Below are positions 1 to 8,277 of a stretch of DNA of 55,476 nucleotides, in pieces. Numbering within the stretch: the first letter of the stretch is position 1; every line of letters begins with the position of its first letter. Position numbers and translations under genes: made by a program. The notes beneath the pieces are model-generated. The model searched no databases and had not been told where the DNA came from. It was given only the letters and a program-made list of their open reading frames with translations. The stretch lies in assembly GCA_013813775.1 (NCBI GenBank), contig JACCRE010000166.1:1-55476 (forward strand), written 5' to 3'. The stretch is from Planctomycetaceae bacterium. Lineage in GTDB: Bacteria; Planctomycetota; Planctomycetia; Planctomycetales; Planctomycetaceae.

Positions 1-1015
1 GAGGCCAAATCGGCAGCGTGTCGGGTCGGGATGTCGGTCAGGGTCTGTTCGATGGCCGCTCGAAAGTCGGCGAAGGTGGGATGATAGCGGCCGTAGAGTG
101 CGCGACGTTTGGTGAACTTCCAGAGGCGCTCGATCAGATTCAAATTGGGCGAGTACGACGGCAGGAAGAGCAGCGTGATGTTCAATTCCGCCGCCGACGC
201 CATCACCACGGCGTTCCGCTGGTAACGCGCGTTGTCCAGCACCAGGGTGATCGGTCCCGTCAGTCCCTGAACCGCGATCTTGCGCAGGAGTTCGCACATC
301 GTGTCGGTATTGACCACCGTGGTGTTGGTCACGGCCACCAATTCGCGAGTCACCGCGTTCCACGCGCCCAGCACGTTGAACCGCTGTCGTCCCGACGCGG
401 CTCGCACGAAGAGGCGGGCGAACGACCACATGCGACACAGGAACGTCCCGAACACAAAATGTGCGGCGTCAACAAAGAACACGTGGCCGTGGCCGGCTTG
501 TGCGGCGTCCAACACGGGCTTCAACTGGTCGTCCACAAATGCCGCTTGATCGGCGGCGTGCTCGGCGAGGTTTTTTTGGGCGGCACGGGGATGGCGCGGA
601 CCCGCTGCCACTTCAGTCCCAAGCCCTTCAAGAAGCGGCGCACCTGAGTGGGCTTGCGCTCCAGGCCCGTGAGTACCGTGATGCGTTGGCACGCCTCGGC
701 AATGGTCCGAGCCGGCTGCCGCTCGAACGACTGACGGATCTGGTCCTGATGCTGAGCCAACTCGCTGGTCGGCCGGTACTCGCGCCCGGACTTCCGCAGA
801 GCATCCAGTCCACCGGTGCGGTAGGCTTGGACGTCGCGTTGCACGGTCGCAATCGCGACACCGAGAATCTTTGCGGCCTGTTCGCGCTTCGTCCCACAGT
901 GCAACAGCCACACCGCCCACAACCTGCGTCGCGCACAGGCATTGGGATGTGACACCTGCTCGTCCTGCACGATCCGCTGTTCGTCTTCCGTCAACTCGAT
1001 CCGCAACCAGGCCAT
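1..1015 (-). CDS. IS630-family transposase, two frames joined by -1 frameshift, 3' end outside window
   Basis: The ATG at 1015 is chosen because AAGGAGG lies about 7 nt upstream; an in-frame ATG at 1066 lacks such a site. The first frame (1015 to stop at 521) gives a helix-turn-helix region (AAKILGVAIATVQRDVQAYR) and a linker. Stepping back one base on the A7 run at 577-571 opens a second frame reading NLAEHAADQAAFVDDQLK and continuing without a stop to position 1. That frame holds the complete IS630 DDE catalytic triad: Asp in VFFVDAAHFVFG, Asp in TLVLDNARYQ, and Glu in SYSPNLNLIERLWKF. The protein is therefore probably a functional DDE transposase made by programmed frameshifting, as is known for some IS630 members. 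A sequencing error or true frameshift mutation is the alternative. Confidence 0.88.
571..577 (-). other. A7 slippery run, predicted programmed -1 frameshift site
   Basis: On the minus strand the codons read CCC AAA AAA ACC. A -1 slip yields AAC CTC GCC GAG and enters the frame encoding the DDE domain of the transposase. The zero frame stops at 521, only about 50 nt downstream. Homopolymeric A runs are the usual shift signals in insertion sequences. No obvious stimulatory stem-loop was identified. Confidence 0.6.
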
Positions 1016-1103
1016 GTTCCGCCTCCTTGCGTGCCGCGAGACCTTCAGCGGCCAATCTACCGCCACACCAAGTGTCGCAGAAACTCACAAACAGGGAAAC
1101 ATC

Positions 1104-1397
1104 TCATTCAGGACCGCACGCGGTATAGCTCGTGACTGTGGATGGAGCCCTGTGAGTCCCACATGCCGCAAATAAAGCATACCGCAGCGTTTCAGTTCCA
1201 AGTACGGGAACGTCCGGTTTCTCGTCTGATAGGTAATCGATCGTCTCAAAGGTCACCGTTCCACTTGTCACGATCAAGTCTTCGACTGTTGTCGCTGCTC
1301 CCGGCACCGCAGCCGAAGGCTTCACTGCCTCGACGGGGACGCATTCCAAAGTCATTCCGAGCGGTATCAACGCGAGCAACCCTAACGAGCCACACAT
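1104..1397 (-). CDS. small hypothetical exported protein next to the IS
   Basis: The ATG at 1397 has a strong GAGGAGG ribosome-binding site about 6-7 nt upstream, which argues for a real gene. The product is 97 residues. It begins with a hydrophobic stretch (CGSLGLLALIPLGMTLEC) that could be a signal peptide or lipoprotein-like leader, followed by a Pro/Ala/Thr-rich linker and a short polar segment. No family is recognised. The last 30 or so codons run towards the IS630 element, so the C-terminus may be an artefact of the insertion. It lies 100 bp downstream of dus on the same strand. Confidence 0.45.
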   Translation of the reverse strand: MCGSLGLLALIPLGMTLECVPVEAVKPSAAVPGAATTVEDLIVTSGTVTFETIDYLSDEKPDVPVLGTETLRYALFAACGTHRAPSTVTSYTACGPE

Positions 1398-1496
1398 TGA
1401 ACACCTCCTCAATGTCGGATTGTGCGTGGTCGGATTGTGCGTGCGAACGCTTGTTCTGATCTTACCGACACGAGCGTCGCCGTATAAGTCGTCTTT

Positions 1497-2597
1497 TCAC
1501 CACTTGTCGATCGGCCCGTTCGGCACTTTGATCAGGGCCGTCGGGATCGGCCGCAGACGCTCTCCGTGGCGCTCGCGAATCTTGGAGACGATCTCTTCGA
1601 ACTCGGGCCGGCTTTCGAAGCGACGCAGGCGGTCTTCGAGGTCATCTGGGATGCCGAGCTTGGCCCCGTACCAGGCGGCGAACTTGCGGAACAGCCGGCA
1701 GACATCGTCGCCTTCGTCGATATGCATCAACGCGAAGTGCCTCACGAGAAAATCGATCAATTCCTGAGGCGTCGGCTCGCGCAGCGGCATGCCGGTGGCG
1801 GCGTCATTGAGCTTGCGGAAGATCCAGGGGTCCATCAAAGCGCCTCGTCCGATCGCGACGGCGGCGCAACCCGTCCGCCGGCGCATATCGAGGGCGTCTT
1901 CGACGGTTCGCACGTCGCCGTTGCCGATGACCGGAATCGAATCGACGGCGGCCGCGGTCGCGGCGATGCCTTCGAGATCGACGCCGCCGTTGAAGCCCTG
2001 CTGGCGTGTGCGACCGTGAATCGTGATCGCGGCGACGCCTTCCTGCTCAAAGGTTCGCGCCAGGAGAGGAGCCGTGACGTTCTCGCGGTCCCAGCCGAGC
2101 CGCATTTTTACGGTCACCGGCACGTCCACGGCTTCGACGACGGTGCGTACAAGGTCCGCCGCGCTTTGCTGGTCGCACATCAGTCGTGCGCCGCCACCGA
2201 TTGCCGTCAGCTCGTTCGGAAGAGGCGATGCATACGCGACCTGCATCGCCGGCTTCGGTCGGCTGAGCTTCGCCATCGGGCAGCCCATGTTGATGTCGAT
2301 GCCCTCATAACCGCGATCGACGAGCCACTTGGCGGCCTCGCCGATCGTGTAGGCGTCGCCGCCGTAGAGTTGGATCGATAAAGGCTTGTCGTCCGCAGCG
2401 GTGCGCACAAGGCGCAGCGACTTTTGAGAGCCGTGGAGCAACGTGTGCGCGAGCACGAGATCGGTCGTCGCGAGACCGAGGCCGCCCAACTCACGCACGG
2501 CCAGCCGGAACGCCCGCTGCGTGTAACCGGCGAGCGGGGCGAGAAAATAACGCGACGGAAGCTCCCGGTTGCCGATCTTCAGCGGCGAATGGTCCAT
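1497..2597 (-). CDS. dusB: tRNA-dihydrouridine synthase, DusB-like, with in-frame insert
   Basis: This FMN-dependent enzyme reduces uridine to 5,6-dihydrouridine in the tRNA D-loop. The N-terminal FMN-binding strand (FLAPLAGYTQRAFR, 18-31), the catalytic-loop motif DINMGCPMAKL (about 101-111, catalytic Cys about 106), TVKMRLGWD, ITIHGRTRQQG and VIGNGDVRT are all in the expected order for a TIM-barrel Dus. A C-terminal helical domain follows. Typical DusB goes straight from GCPxxKV to a Gly/Ala-rich segment ending in ALM/LM; here about 23 residues (112-134) are inserted between GCPMAKL and GGGARLM. The insert encodes a perfect DNA hairpin (2224-2250). Whether activity survives is unknown, but the frame is intact. 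Confidence 0.92.
   Translation of the reverse strand: MDHSPLKIGNRELPSRYFLAPLAGYTQRAFRLAVRELGGLGLATTDLVLAHTLLHGSQKSLRLVRTAADDKPLSIQLYGGDAYTIGEAAKWLVDRGYEGIDINMGCPMAKLSRPKPAMQVAYASPLPNELTAIGGGARLMCDQQSAADLVRTVVEAVDVPVTVKMRLGWDRENVTAPLLARTFEQEGVAAITIHGRTRQQGFNGGVDLEGIAATAAAVDSIPVIGNGDVRTVEDALDMRRRTGCAAVAIGRGALMDPWIFRKLNDAATGMPLREPTPQELIDFLVRHFALMHIDEGDDVCRLFRKFAAWYGAKLGIPDDLEDRLRRFESRPEFEEIVSKIRERHGERLRPIPTALIKVPNGPIDKW
2224..2250. repeat. 9-bp perfect inverted repeat inside dus (palindromic insert)
   Basis: The plus strand reads GGCGATGCA, then nine bases (TACGCGACC), then TGCATCGCC, so the arms are perfectly complementary. It sits inside the extra segment of the Dus protein and encodes residues around AMQVAYASP. 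The position suggests a small palindromic element inserted in frame within a coding region, comparable in concept to Rickettsia palindromic elements. Only one copy was noticed in this window. Confidence 0.7.
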
Positions 2598-2613
2598 AAA
2601 GCGATTCTACCGC

Positions 2614-5600
2614 CTACTTCGCTTTCTTCAGCGTCGTCAGGAACTCGACGAGGTCGATAAGTTGTTGTTCGTCGAGCACCTTCTGCAGGTCGGCGGGCAT
2701 CAGTGAGACCTCCTGTTTCGCGATTTCCTCGATGTCGGCCATCTTGAACGTGCGGTTGATGGCATCGGAGGCGCGCAAGGTAATCTCTTCGGGCGTCTTG
2801 CTGACCAGCAGCCCCGTCACCACGTTGCCGTCGTTCGTGATGGCGGCGTACGTTTCATAATTGTGGCTGATGCCCGCGCTCGGGTAGAGAATCGACTCGT
2901 AAAAGGCCTCGCGACTGAGCTTGTCGCCGATTTCAGAGAGGTCGGGGCCGACGTTCTGGCCGACGCCCTTGAACTGATGGCACTTCACGCACGTGCCGAC
3001 ATCGACGTAAACCAGCCGCCCCGCGTTCGCGTCTCCCTTGCGTTTCGCCAGTTCGCTGATCGGTGGCAGCGGTTTGTCCTTGCCGGGCGGCGGCGGGAAC
3101 AACTCATTCGCTGTCGCGCGCAGTTGGGCATCGGTGACCGCATGCAACGCGGCCGCGGCGGCGGGCTTGAGCGAATCATCGAGTTGATCGTTCTTTGCGA
3201 GTTCGATCAGCCGCTCGGTGCCGTTCCGCGTTTTGGCGAGACCCATCACGGCCTTGCGGCGGACTTCGCTGTCGGCTTTCGCGTCCCGAATGATCGGAAG
3301 CAGCAATCCCACCGACCCGCCGACAGCGGAATTGCCGATGGCCTCCGCCAGCTTCGCCGCTTGTTCTCGCTGATCGCCGCTCAGCACCTTTTGGATCGGC
3401 TCCTTCCGGTCGCGGCGCAGCAGTGACTGAATCGCTGCAACGCCGACTTCGTCGGCCGGTCGTTCCATGGCGATTGCCACAAGGTCGTTGTCACGATCCT
3501 GGAGATTGAATTGCTCAATGAGCTCGACGAAGCGTTTCGTCCCTCTGGCATTTTCGAGTAAGGCGTCGAGCGTCTTCCGCTTCGACGGGTCGTGGAGATC
3601 GACGTTCTTGACTCGTGCCAGGGCTTCGGCAGCGATCAACTGCGACCGCGGATCACTAGCTTGCGTGCCAAAGGCGAGTTCGATCAGGACGGGCTGTGCC
3701 GCGTCCGCCGGCTGAAAGTCAAACGCCCGCAGGTAACGCGGTAGTTCGGACTCGGGAACGGACGGATCGAGCAAGATTTTCGCGAGCAGCGCCGGCGTTT
3801 GTTGCGAGCGACTCCGCCAGACGATGTCGCGACCGGCGGGCGTGTTCCATTTTTCGCCGACTGCCTTTAGCCACGCCGATAGGAAAGCGTCCCAGCGACC
3901 TTCGGCGGCGATGCCGAGCGCTTCCAAATACCAGCGGTCTTTGCCATCGTGACGTATGATGAGTTCCGTCCACAGCGGAGCCGCAGAGGAAGCGTCGACT
4001 TGTCGCAGCGCGATCGCACATTCGCGACGGACCAGGGGACTGTCGTCTTCGACGAGTTCACGAATGATCGGAACAAGTTCAAGCTTATCCTTCAACGAAA
4101 GCTGCCGAGCGAGGCGAAGTCCGGTGACGCGAACGTCCTCGTTCTCATCGGAAATGGCTTGGCGTGCATAGGACTCGCCTTTGCCGTCGAGGCGGCCGAG
4201 CAACCAGATCGCTCTTGCCCGCGTTCGCGGATCATCGCCTTGCCAGAGCATTTTGAGTGCGGGTTCAGCCTTTTCACCGGCCTGTTGCAGGGCAGTCCAC
4301 GCCAAGTAACGGATTTCGAGGTTCGGGTTTGTCAGAGCCTTCGCCGCCGCTTCGGGCGACGAGATATCAGCTTCAGGGGTGACATACTTTGCCGCGTTGC
4401 CTTTGGGCGCAACGCGGAAAACTCGCCCACGTTCGATGTCCTCCATGCGGTGTCCGCCGACGCCGGGGTCGTACCAGTCGGCGATGAACAGGCTGCCGTC
4501 GGGGGCGACGCACACGTCGCTGGGGCGGAACCATTTGTCGCGGGCGCCCTCGGCGATGTTCTCGATTGTCGCCGTGTAGCCGGCACCGTCCTTTCCGACG
4601 GGATAGGCCCGGACGACGTTCGGGCCGGCGTCGGCGTGGATCATCGCATTGCGGAATCGCTCGGGGAGCAGGTCGCCTTCGTAGACGAGAATGCCCGTCG
4701 GCGCACCGGCTCCGGTTTGCAGCACGTTCGGTACGACTCCGGGGTCATTGAGGTGCCAGTGGCGTAGCGGGATCTCGGCTTCCATGTTCGTCCGCGGCGT
4801 CTGCCAGCCGGCGCCTGTCATTTCGTCCTGGTAACCGTAGTTGCCGTACTCCATGACGTAGTTGATGCGCACGCCGCGATTGCCGTCGTCGTCGTTGTCG
4901 CTTTGCCACATCGTGCCGAAGCTGTCGACGGCGACCTCCCAGTTGTTGCGGAAGTTCCAACCGAGCGTTTCAACGTTCGAGCCGTCGAGATCGCAGCGGA
5001 AGACCATCCCCTGGCGGTAGGGCTTGCCATCGGCCTTCACCTCGTTGCCGGCAAGGTCGACGACAATCTTGCCGTGCTTGTCTTTGAGTTGATGCCCTTC
5101 GTTGCCGAAGTTGAAATAGAGCCGGCCATCGGGGCCGAAGGCGAACGCGTGGATGCCGTGATCGTGCTGGGTGCCGCCGATGCCGGTGAAGAGCAGCTCC
5201 TTCGTGTCGGCCTGGTCGTCGCCGTTCGCGTCGGTGAAGACGAACACGTTCGCGCCCGCTGAGACGATCGCCTTGTTGCCGAGCACGCAGATGCCGTGGG
5301 CGCTGTCGATGTCGCGACCCTGGTAGAAGACGGTCGTCTTGTCGGCCTTCGCGTCATGATCGGTGTCCTCGAGGATCAGGATGCGATCGCCGGCTTCGCG
5401 GACCGGGCTGTCGGTGTTGCGGAACTGCCGATAATTGACGACCTCGCAGGCCCAGACCCGGCCGCGATGATCGATATCGATGCTCGTCGGATTCTTGAGT
5501 TCCGGTTCTCCCGCGAAGAGGGTCATTTCAAGATCGTCGGCGACATCGATGCCAGCGAGAGCGTCGACGAGTTCACGGCTCGCGTTGTCGGAACGGCCGC

Positions 5601-6105
5601 CCGTTATCGTCGGTTTTTCGGTGAAGACGGCGAAGCGGACGCTGGTGGTCTCGCCGCCGCTTTGATTTGTTCCGCCTTCGTCGAGACCGCCTTTCGCCAC
5701 GAACGTGGTAAAGCCCTGCGGCAACTCATACTCGATGACGCTGTTCGCATGCGTGCCGATGCCGTTGACGTTCTGGCCGGCAACGCGCATTTGATCGCCG
5801 TTGGCGTTGCGACCGACGTGCGGCTTGCCCCAATCGGAGGTCGCGGATTTCCATTTGAGGTCCATGAGCTTTTTCTCGCCCTTCGGCCCGACGAGCTTCG
5901 GTTCGATCCAGTCGGCCCAGTCGCAGGCGAAACTGTCGCCGCCGTCGGTGACGACGAGGTAGAGGCTCGTCGCACCTGTGATGTCGGCCTTCACGTCGAC
6001 CGCATGGCTCGGCGTCGACGATGTGACGACGTCGCTTTCGAACTTCGGCCTCGCGGCACCGAACGCAGCGGCGAACAATACGGCAGCAAGAGCGACGCGC
6101 GTCAT
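2614..6105 (-). CDS. PVC-type dehydrogenase with NPCBM, propeller, HEAT repeats and c-type haem
   Basis: This is a large exported redox protein of 1163 residues from the ATG at 6105 (GGAG about 9 nt upstream; an upstream TTG at 6129 lacks a site). Order of parts: signal peptide (TRVALAAVLFAAAFGAA); an NPCBM-like carbohydrate-binding domain to about residue 165 (GGDSFACDWADWIEPK, GIGTHANSVIEYELP); a PVC-type sorbosone-dehydrogenase-like beta-propeller (MTLFAGEPELKNPTSIDIDH onward to about 580); a long alpha-helical HEAT-like region; and a C-terminal cytochrome c domain with CVKCH near residue 1040 and a distal Met. Such proteins are characteristic of Planctomycetes and are thought to oxidise sugars or alcohols in the periplasm. 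The neighbouring DUF1080-ThuA gene supports a carbohydrate role; the substrate is unknown. Confidence 0.93.
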   Translation of the reverse strand: MTRVALAAVLFAAAFGAARPKFESDVVTSSTPSHAVDVKADITGATSLYLVVTDGGDSFACDWADWIEPKLVGPKGEKKLMDLKWKSATSDWGKPHVGRNANGDQMRVAGQNVNGIGTHANSVIEYELPQGFTTFVAKGGLDEGGTNQSGGETTSVRFAVFTEKPTITGGRSDNASRELVDALAGIDVADDLEMTLFAGEPELKNPTSIDIDHRGRVWACEVVNYRQFRNTDSPVREAGDRILILEDTDHDAKADKTTVFYQGRDIDSAHGICVLGNKAIVSAGANVFVFTDANGDDQADTKELLFTGIGGTQHDHGIHAFAFGPDGRLYFNFGNEGHQLKDKHGKIVVDLAGNEVKADGKPYRQGMVFRCDLDGSNVETLGWNFRNNWEVAVDSFGTMWQSDNDDDGNRGVRINYVMEYGNYGYQDEMTGAGWQTPRTNMEAEIPLRHWHLNDPGVVPNVLQTGAGAPTGILVYEGDLLPERFRNAMIHADAGPNVVRAYPVGKDGAGYTATIENIAEGARDKWFRPSDVCVAPDGSLFIADWYDPGVGGHRMEDIERGRVFRVAPKGNAAKYVTPEADISSPEAAAKALTNPNLEIRYLAWTALQQAGEKAEPALKMLWQGDDPRTRARAIWLLGRLDGKGESYARQAISDENEDVRVTGLRLARQLSLKDKLELVPIIRELVEDDSPLVRRECAIALRQVDASSAAPLWTELIIRHDGKDRWYLEALGIAAEGRWDAFLSAWLKAVGEKWNTPAGRDIVWRSRSQQTPALLAKILLDPSVPESELPRYLRAFDFQPADAAQPVLIELAFGTQASDPRSQLIAAEALARVKNVDLHDPSKRKTLDALLENARGTKRFVELIEQFNLQDRDNDLVAIAMERPADEVGVAAIQSLLRRDRKEPIQKVLSGDQREQAAKLAEAIGNSAVGGSVGLLLPIIRDAKADSEVRRKAVMGLAKTRNGTERLIELAKNDQLDDSLKPAAAAALHAVTDAQLRATANELFPPPPGKDKPLPPISELAKRKGDANAGRLVYVDVGTCVKCHQFKGVGQNVGPDLSEIGDKLSREAFYESILYPSAGISHNYETYAAITNDGNVVTGLLVSKTPEEITLRASDAINRTFKMADIEEIAKQEVSLMPADLQKVLDEQQLIDLVEFLTTLKKAK

Positions 6106-6184
6106 CGAAGAACTCCGCGAGGAAGGCAAGTCGGGCAGAGAAGGGCGACCTGATCGAGTGATTGAGTGACTGAAGTGGCGTCAG

Positions 6185-8014
6185 TCAGCGATTCCACTCT
6201 TTCAACATCGCCTCGATGCGTGCCGGATTGTGATCGCCGGGTTTCGGCTCGTCCTGGTTCGCCTCAAGATCAGCGACGGTCACGCTGTCGACGGGGACTC
6301 CTTCCTTCGGCACCTCAAGCCCTGCCGACCACACGATCGCGTTCAGCACAAGTTGGCGGAACTCGTCGTGTCCCCAGTTCCAGTGAAAGTGGCCGCCGGT
6401 GAACCCGAAACCACGGTTGCCTTTCGGACCCTCGTAGGCCCACGCCATATGCTGCGGTTCGCCTTTCGCAACCGCCGCACGAACGGCCGGGTTGCCGCTG
6501 TGAGGTCCGTCGGGGCGCGAGAGCGTTTCCGAGGTCGGCACATCGGTCAGAATCGGAGTGACACCCTGCATGCCGTCGCGAAACCGCATGTGGTAGTACC
6601 ACTCGTCATTGATTTTGAAGGGGTCAATGCCGCGTGTGATCGGGTGTTGCGGCAGTTCGTCATAATTGGCGACCCAGTGCGGATTCACCGACCAGTCAGG
6701 CTCGAAGTATCCGCCGATCGTGTTGAGGAACGCTTCGCCGGCCTCGCCTTTCGGAACTTCGACGCCGTAATGCAGGCAAACAATGCCAACGCCGCGGTCT
6801 GACAGCTCCTTCAACGTATCGAGGTGAGCCACTGCGGGGTGCCCGCCTCCGCCGTCGGCGTACATCACGACGGCGTTCGCATCCTCGAACACGCTTTCGT
6901 CCTTCGGCCAACCTTCGGTGACGAGCACGGTTTCGAGTGGTAAGGCGCTGGCATCGAGTTCCCGTTGCAGCAACATGCAGCCAGCTTTGTGCTCGTGCGC
7001 TCCGTAGTCGTGGCTTTGACGACCGGCGATGAACACGATCTTCTTGGGCGACTCCGCCTTGAGGCTGAAGTGCCCGAAACCCGCCTCACGGCCTTGCGCA
7101 ATGACGCGCTGCACGTTGTCGTACGAAACGGTCGGCGCGGCGGCGACGACGATGGCTTCGGATGCCCGGCGGGCGGAAACGAGATGCTCGGCAAGGTCTT
7201 CGGCCCTGACCCGCTGCCCGTTCAGCACGAGCGTGCCGTCGCGACGCACCTCGAGGCGCGACTGCTTGGCTTCGGGATTCTTCTTTCCCTCCTGATCATC
7301 GCTTAGATCCTTCAAGCGGATGTTCCGGAACTGCACCGTCATCGACGGGCCGGCGTGGAGCTGGAGCGCGAGCAGACCTTTCGCCTCGCGGTCGCTGGTG
7401 TCCTCGTCGACGACGATCGAGGTCACGTGACCATTGATGGCGTGGGTGAAGGTGAAGTCCTTCGCCGTGATGTGGTACTCGTTCCAGTCTTCCTTCTTGA
7501 TGTGACTTTGCAATTCCTTCGTGTCGCCGATCTGCTCGACGACCTCAGGTTTGCCATTTTCCTTGATGACGGTCTTCTGGCCGCGCTGTGCGAGGATTCC
7601 GCGGCCCTTCTCGTCGTAATTGATGCCGCTGAAAGTGTCGCCTGCTTCGAAGTCGCCCTGGTAGCCGCCGATGACCCACTTATCGTCGGTCATCTGCTTG
7701 CTGCGGTATTGAATGCCGCTGTTGCCGTTGACGATCTTGTATTCGAGCTTCAGTTCGAAGTCCGCGACCTCGCCCTCCTTCCAGATGATGAACGTATTGC
7801 CGGTCGTCTTGTTGTCGTCGGTGGTTTGGCCGGTGATCGCACCGTCACGGACCGACCAGAATTGGGGGTTGCCGTCCCAGCCTTTGAGCGTCTTGCCGTC
7901 AAAGATCGGTTTGAAGCCGTCTTCATCGGCCGCGCTTGCCTGGCCCGACGAGAAGAGGGCTGCGCTGCCGATGACGGCAATCGCACACAGCAACCGTAAG
8001 AAAGAATCCGCCAT
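6185..8014 (-). CDS. exported fusion: DUF1080 domain, ExbD/TolR-like segment, ThuA domain
   Basis: The ATG at 8014 (GGAG about 8 nt upstream) opens a 609-residue protein with a signal peptide ending near residue 28 (SSGQASA). Residues 33-236 are a DUF1080 domain (3-keto-disaccharide hydrolase / LamG-like fold; motifs FDGKTLKGWDG, GNSGIQYRSKQ, GYQGDFE, DWNEYHI). Residues about 253-320 resemble the periplasmic domain of ExbD/TolR (LEVRRDGTLVLNGQRV, VSYDNVQRVIAQGREAGF). Residues about 324-570 are ThuA-like (glutamine-amidotransferase fold; IVFIAGRQSHDYGAHEHKAG, ADGGGGHP, PITRGIDPF, GFTGGHFHWNWG). DUF1080 and ThuA are common in planctomycete sugar catabolism; the ExbD-like middle is the odd part. 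It lies 80 bp upstream of the PVC dehydrogenase on the same strand, so co-expression is plausible. Confidence 0.88.
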   Translation of the reverse strand: MADSFLRLLCAIAVIGSAALFSSGQASAADEDGFKPIFDGKTLKGWDGNPQFWSVRDGAITGQTTDDNKTTGNTFIIWKEGEVADFELKLEYKIVNGNSGIQYRSKQMTDDKWVIGGYQGDFEAGDTFSGINYDEKGRGILAQRGQKTVIKENGKPEVVEQIGDTKELQSHIKKEDWNEYHITAKDFTFTHAINGHVTSIVVDEDTSDREAKGLLALQLHAGPSMTVQFRNIRLKDLSDDQEGKKNPEAKQSRLEVRRDGTLVLNGQRVRAEDLAEHLVSARRASEAIVVAAAPTVSYDNVQRVIAQGREAGFGHFSLKAESPKKIVFIAGRQSHDYGAHEHKAGCMLLQRELDASALPLETVLVTEGWPKDESVFEDANAVVMYADGGGGHPAVAHLDTLKELSDRGVGIVCLHYGVEVPKGEAGEAFLNTIGGYFEPDWSVNPHWVANYDELPQHPITRGIDPFKINDEWYYHMRFRDGMQGVTPILTDVPTSETLSRPDGPHSGNPAVRAAVAKGEPQHMAWAYEGPKGNRGFGFTGGHFHWNWGHDEFRQLVLNAIVWSAGLEVPKEGVPVDSVTVADLEANQDEPKPGDHNPARIEAMLKEWNR

Positions 8015-8277
8015 CGCCGTCTCCGAGCGTAAGAGCCGTTGACCGGGCGCCGCTCGCCCGCTCGCAACATTGTGCGGGCGGGAAGGCGGCCGGATCAACC
8101 GATGGCGTGACGGCTCATCGTGCCTCGAACGCGAAACGGTGCGTCGCGGAGAGTCACTTGGAAAACGAAGCGGACAGGATTCGGACCCGGAGTGGACTAC
8201 GACTGACCCGAGTTTCCGGAAACGACTTGGTGCGACACGGCTCCGGGACAAGCCCTAAGTTGGTATCATTTCAGCCT

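Larger units (their letters stand above)
1..1100 (-). mobile_element. IS630-family insertion sequence, partial (runs off the left edge)
   Basis: The transposase reading frames at 1-1015 identify the element. The left end lies outside the window, so the terminal inverted repeats cannot be compared and the right boundary (given as about 1100) is approximate; it could be anywhere from about 1060 to 1180. IS630 elements insert at TA dinucleotides and several TA steps occur near 1120-1130, but none can be proven to be the junction. The adjacent small gene at 1104-1397 may have lost its original 3' end to this insertion, which is inference. Confidence 0.8.
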
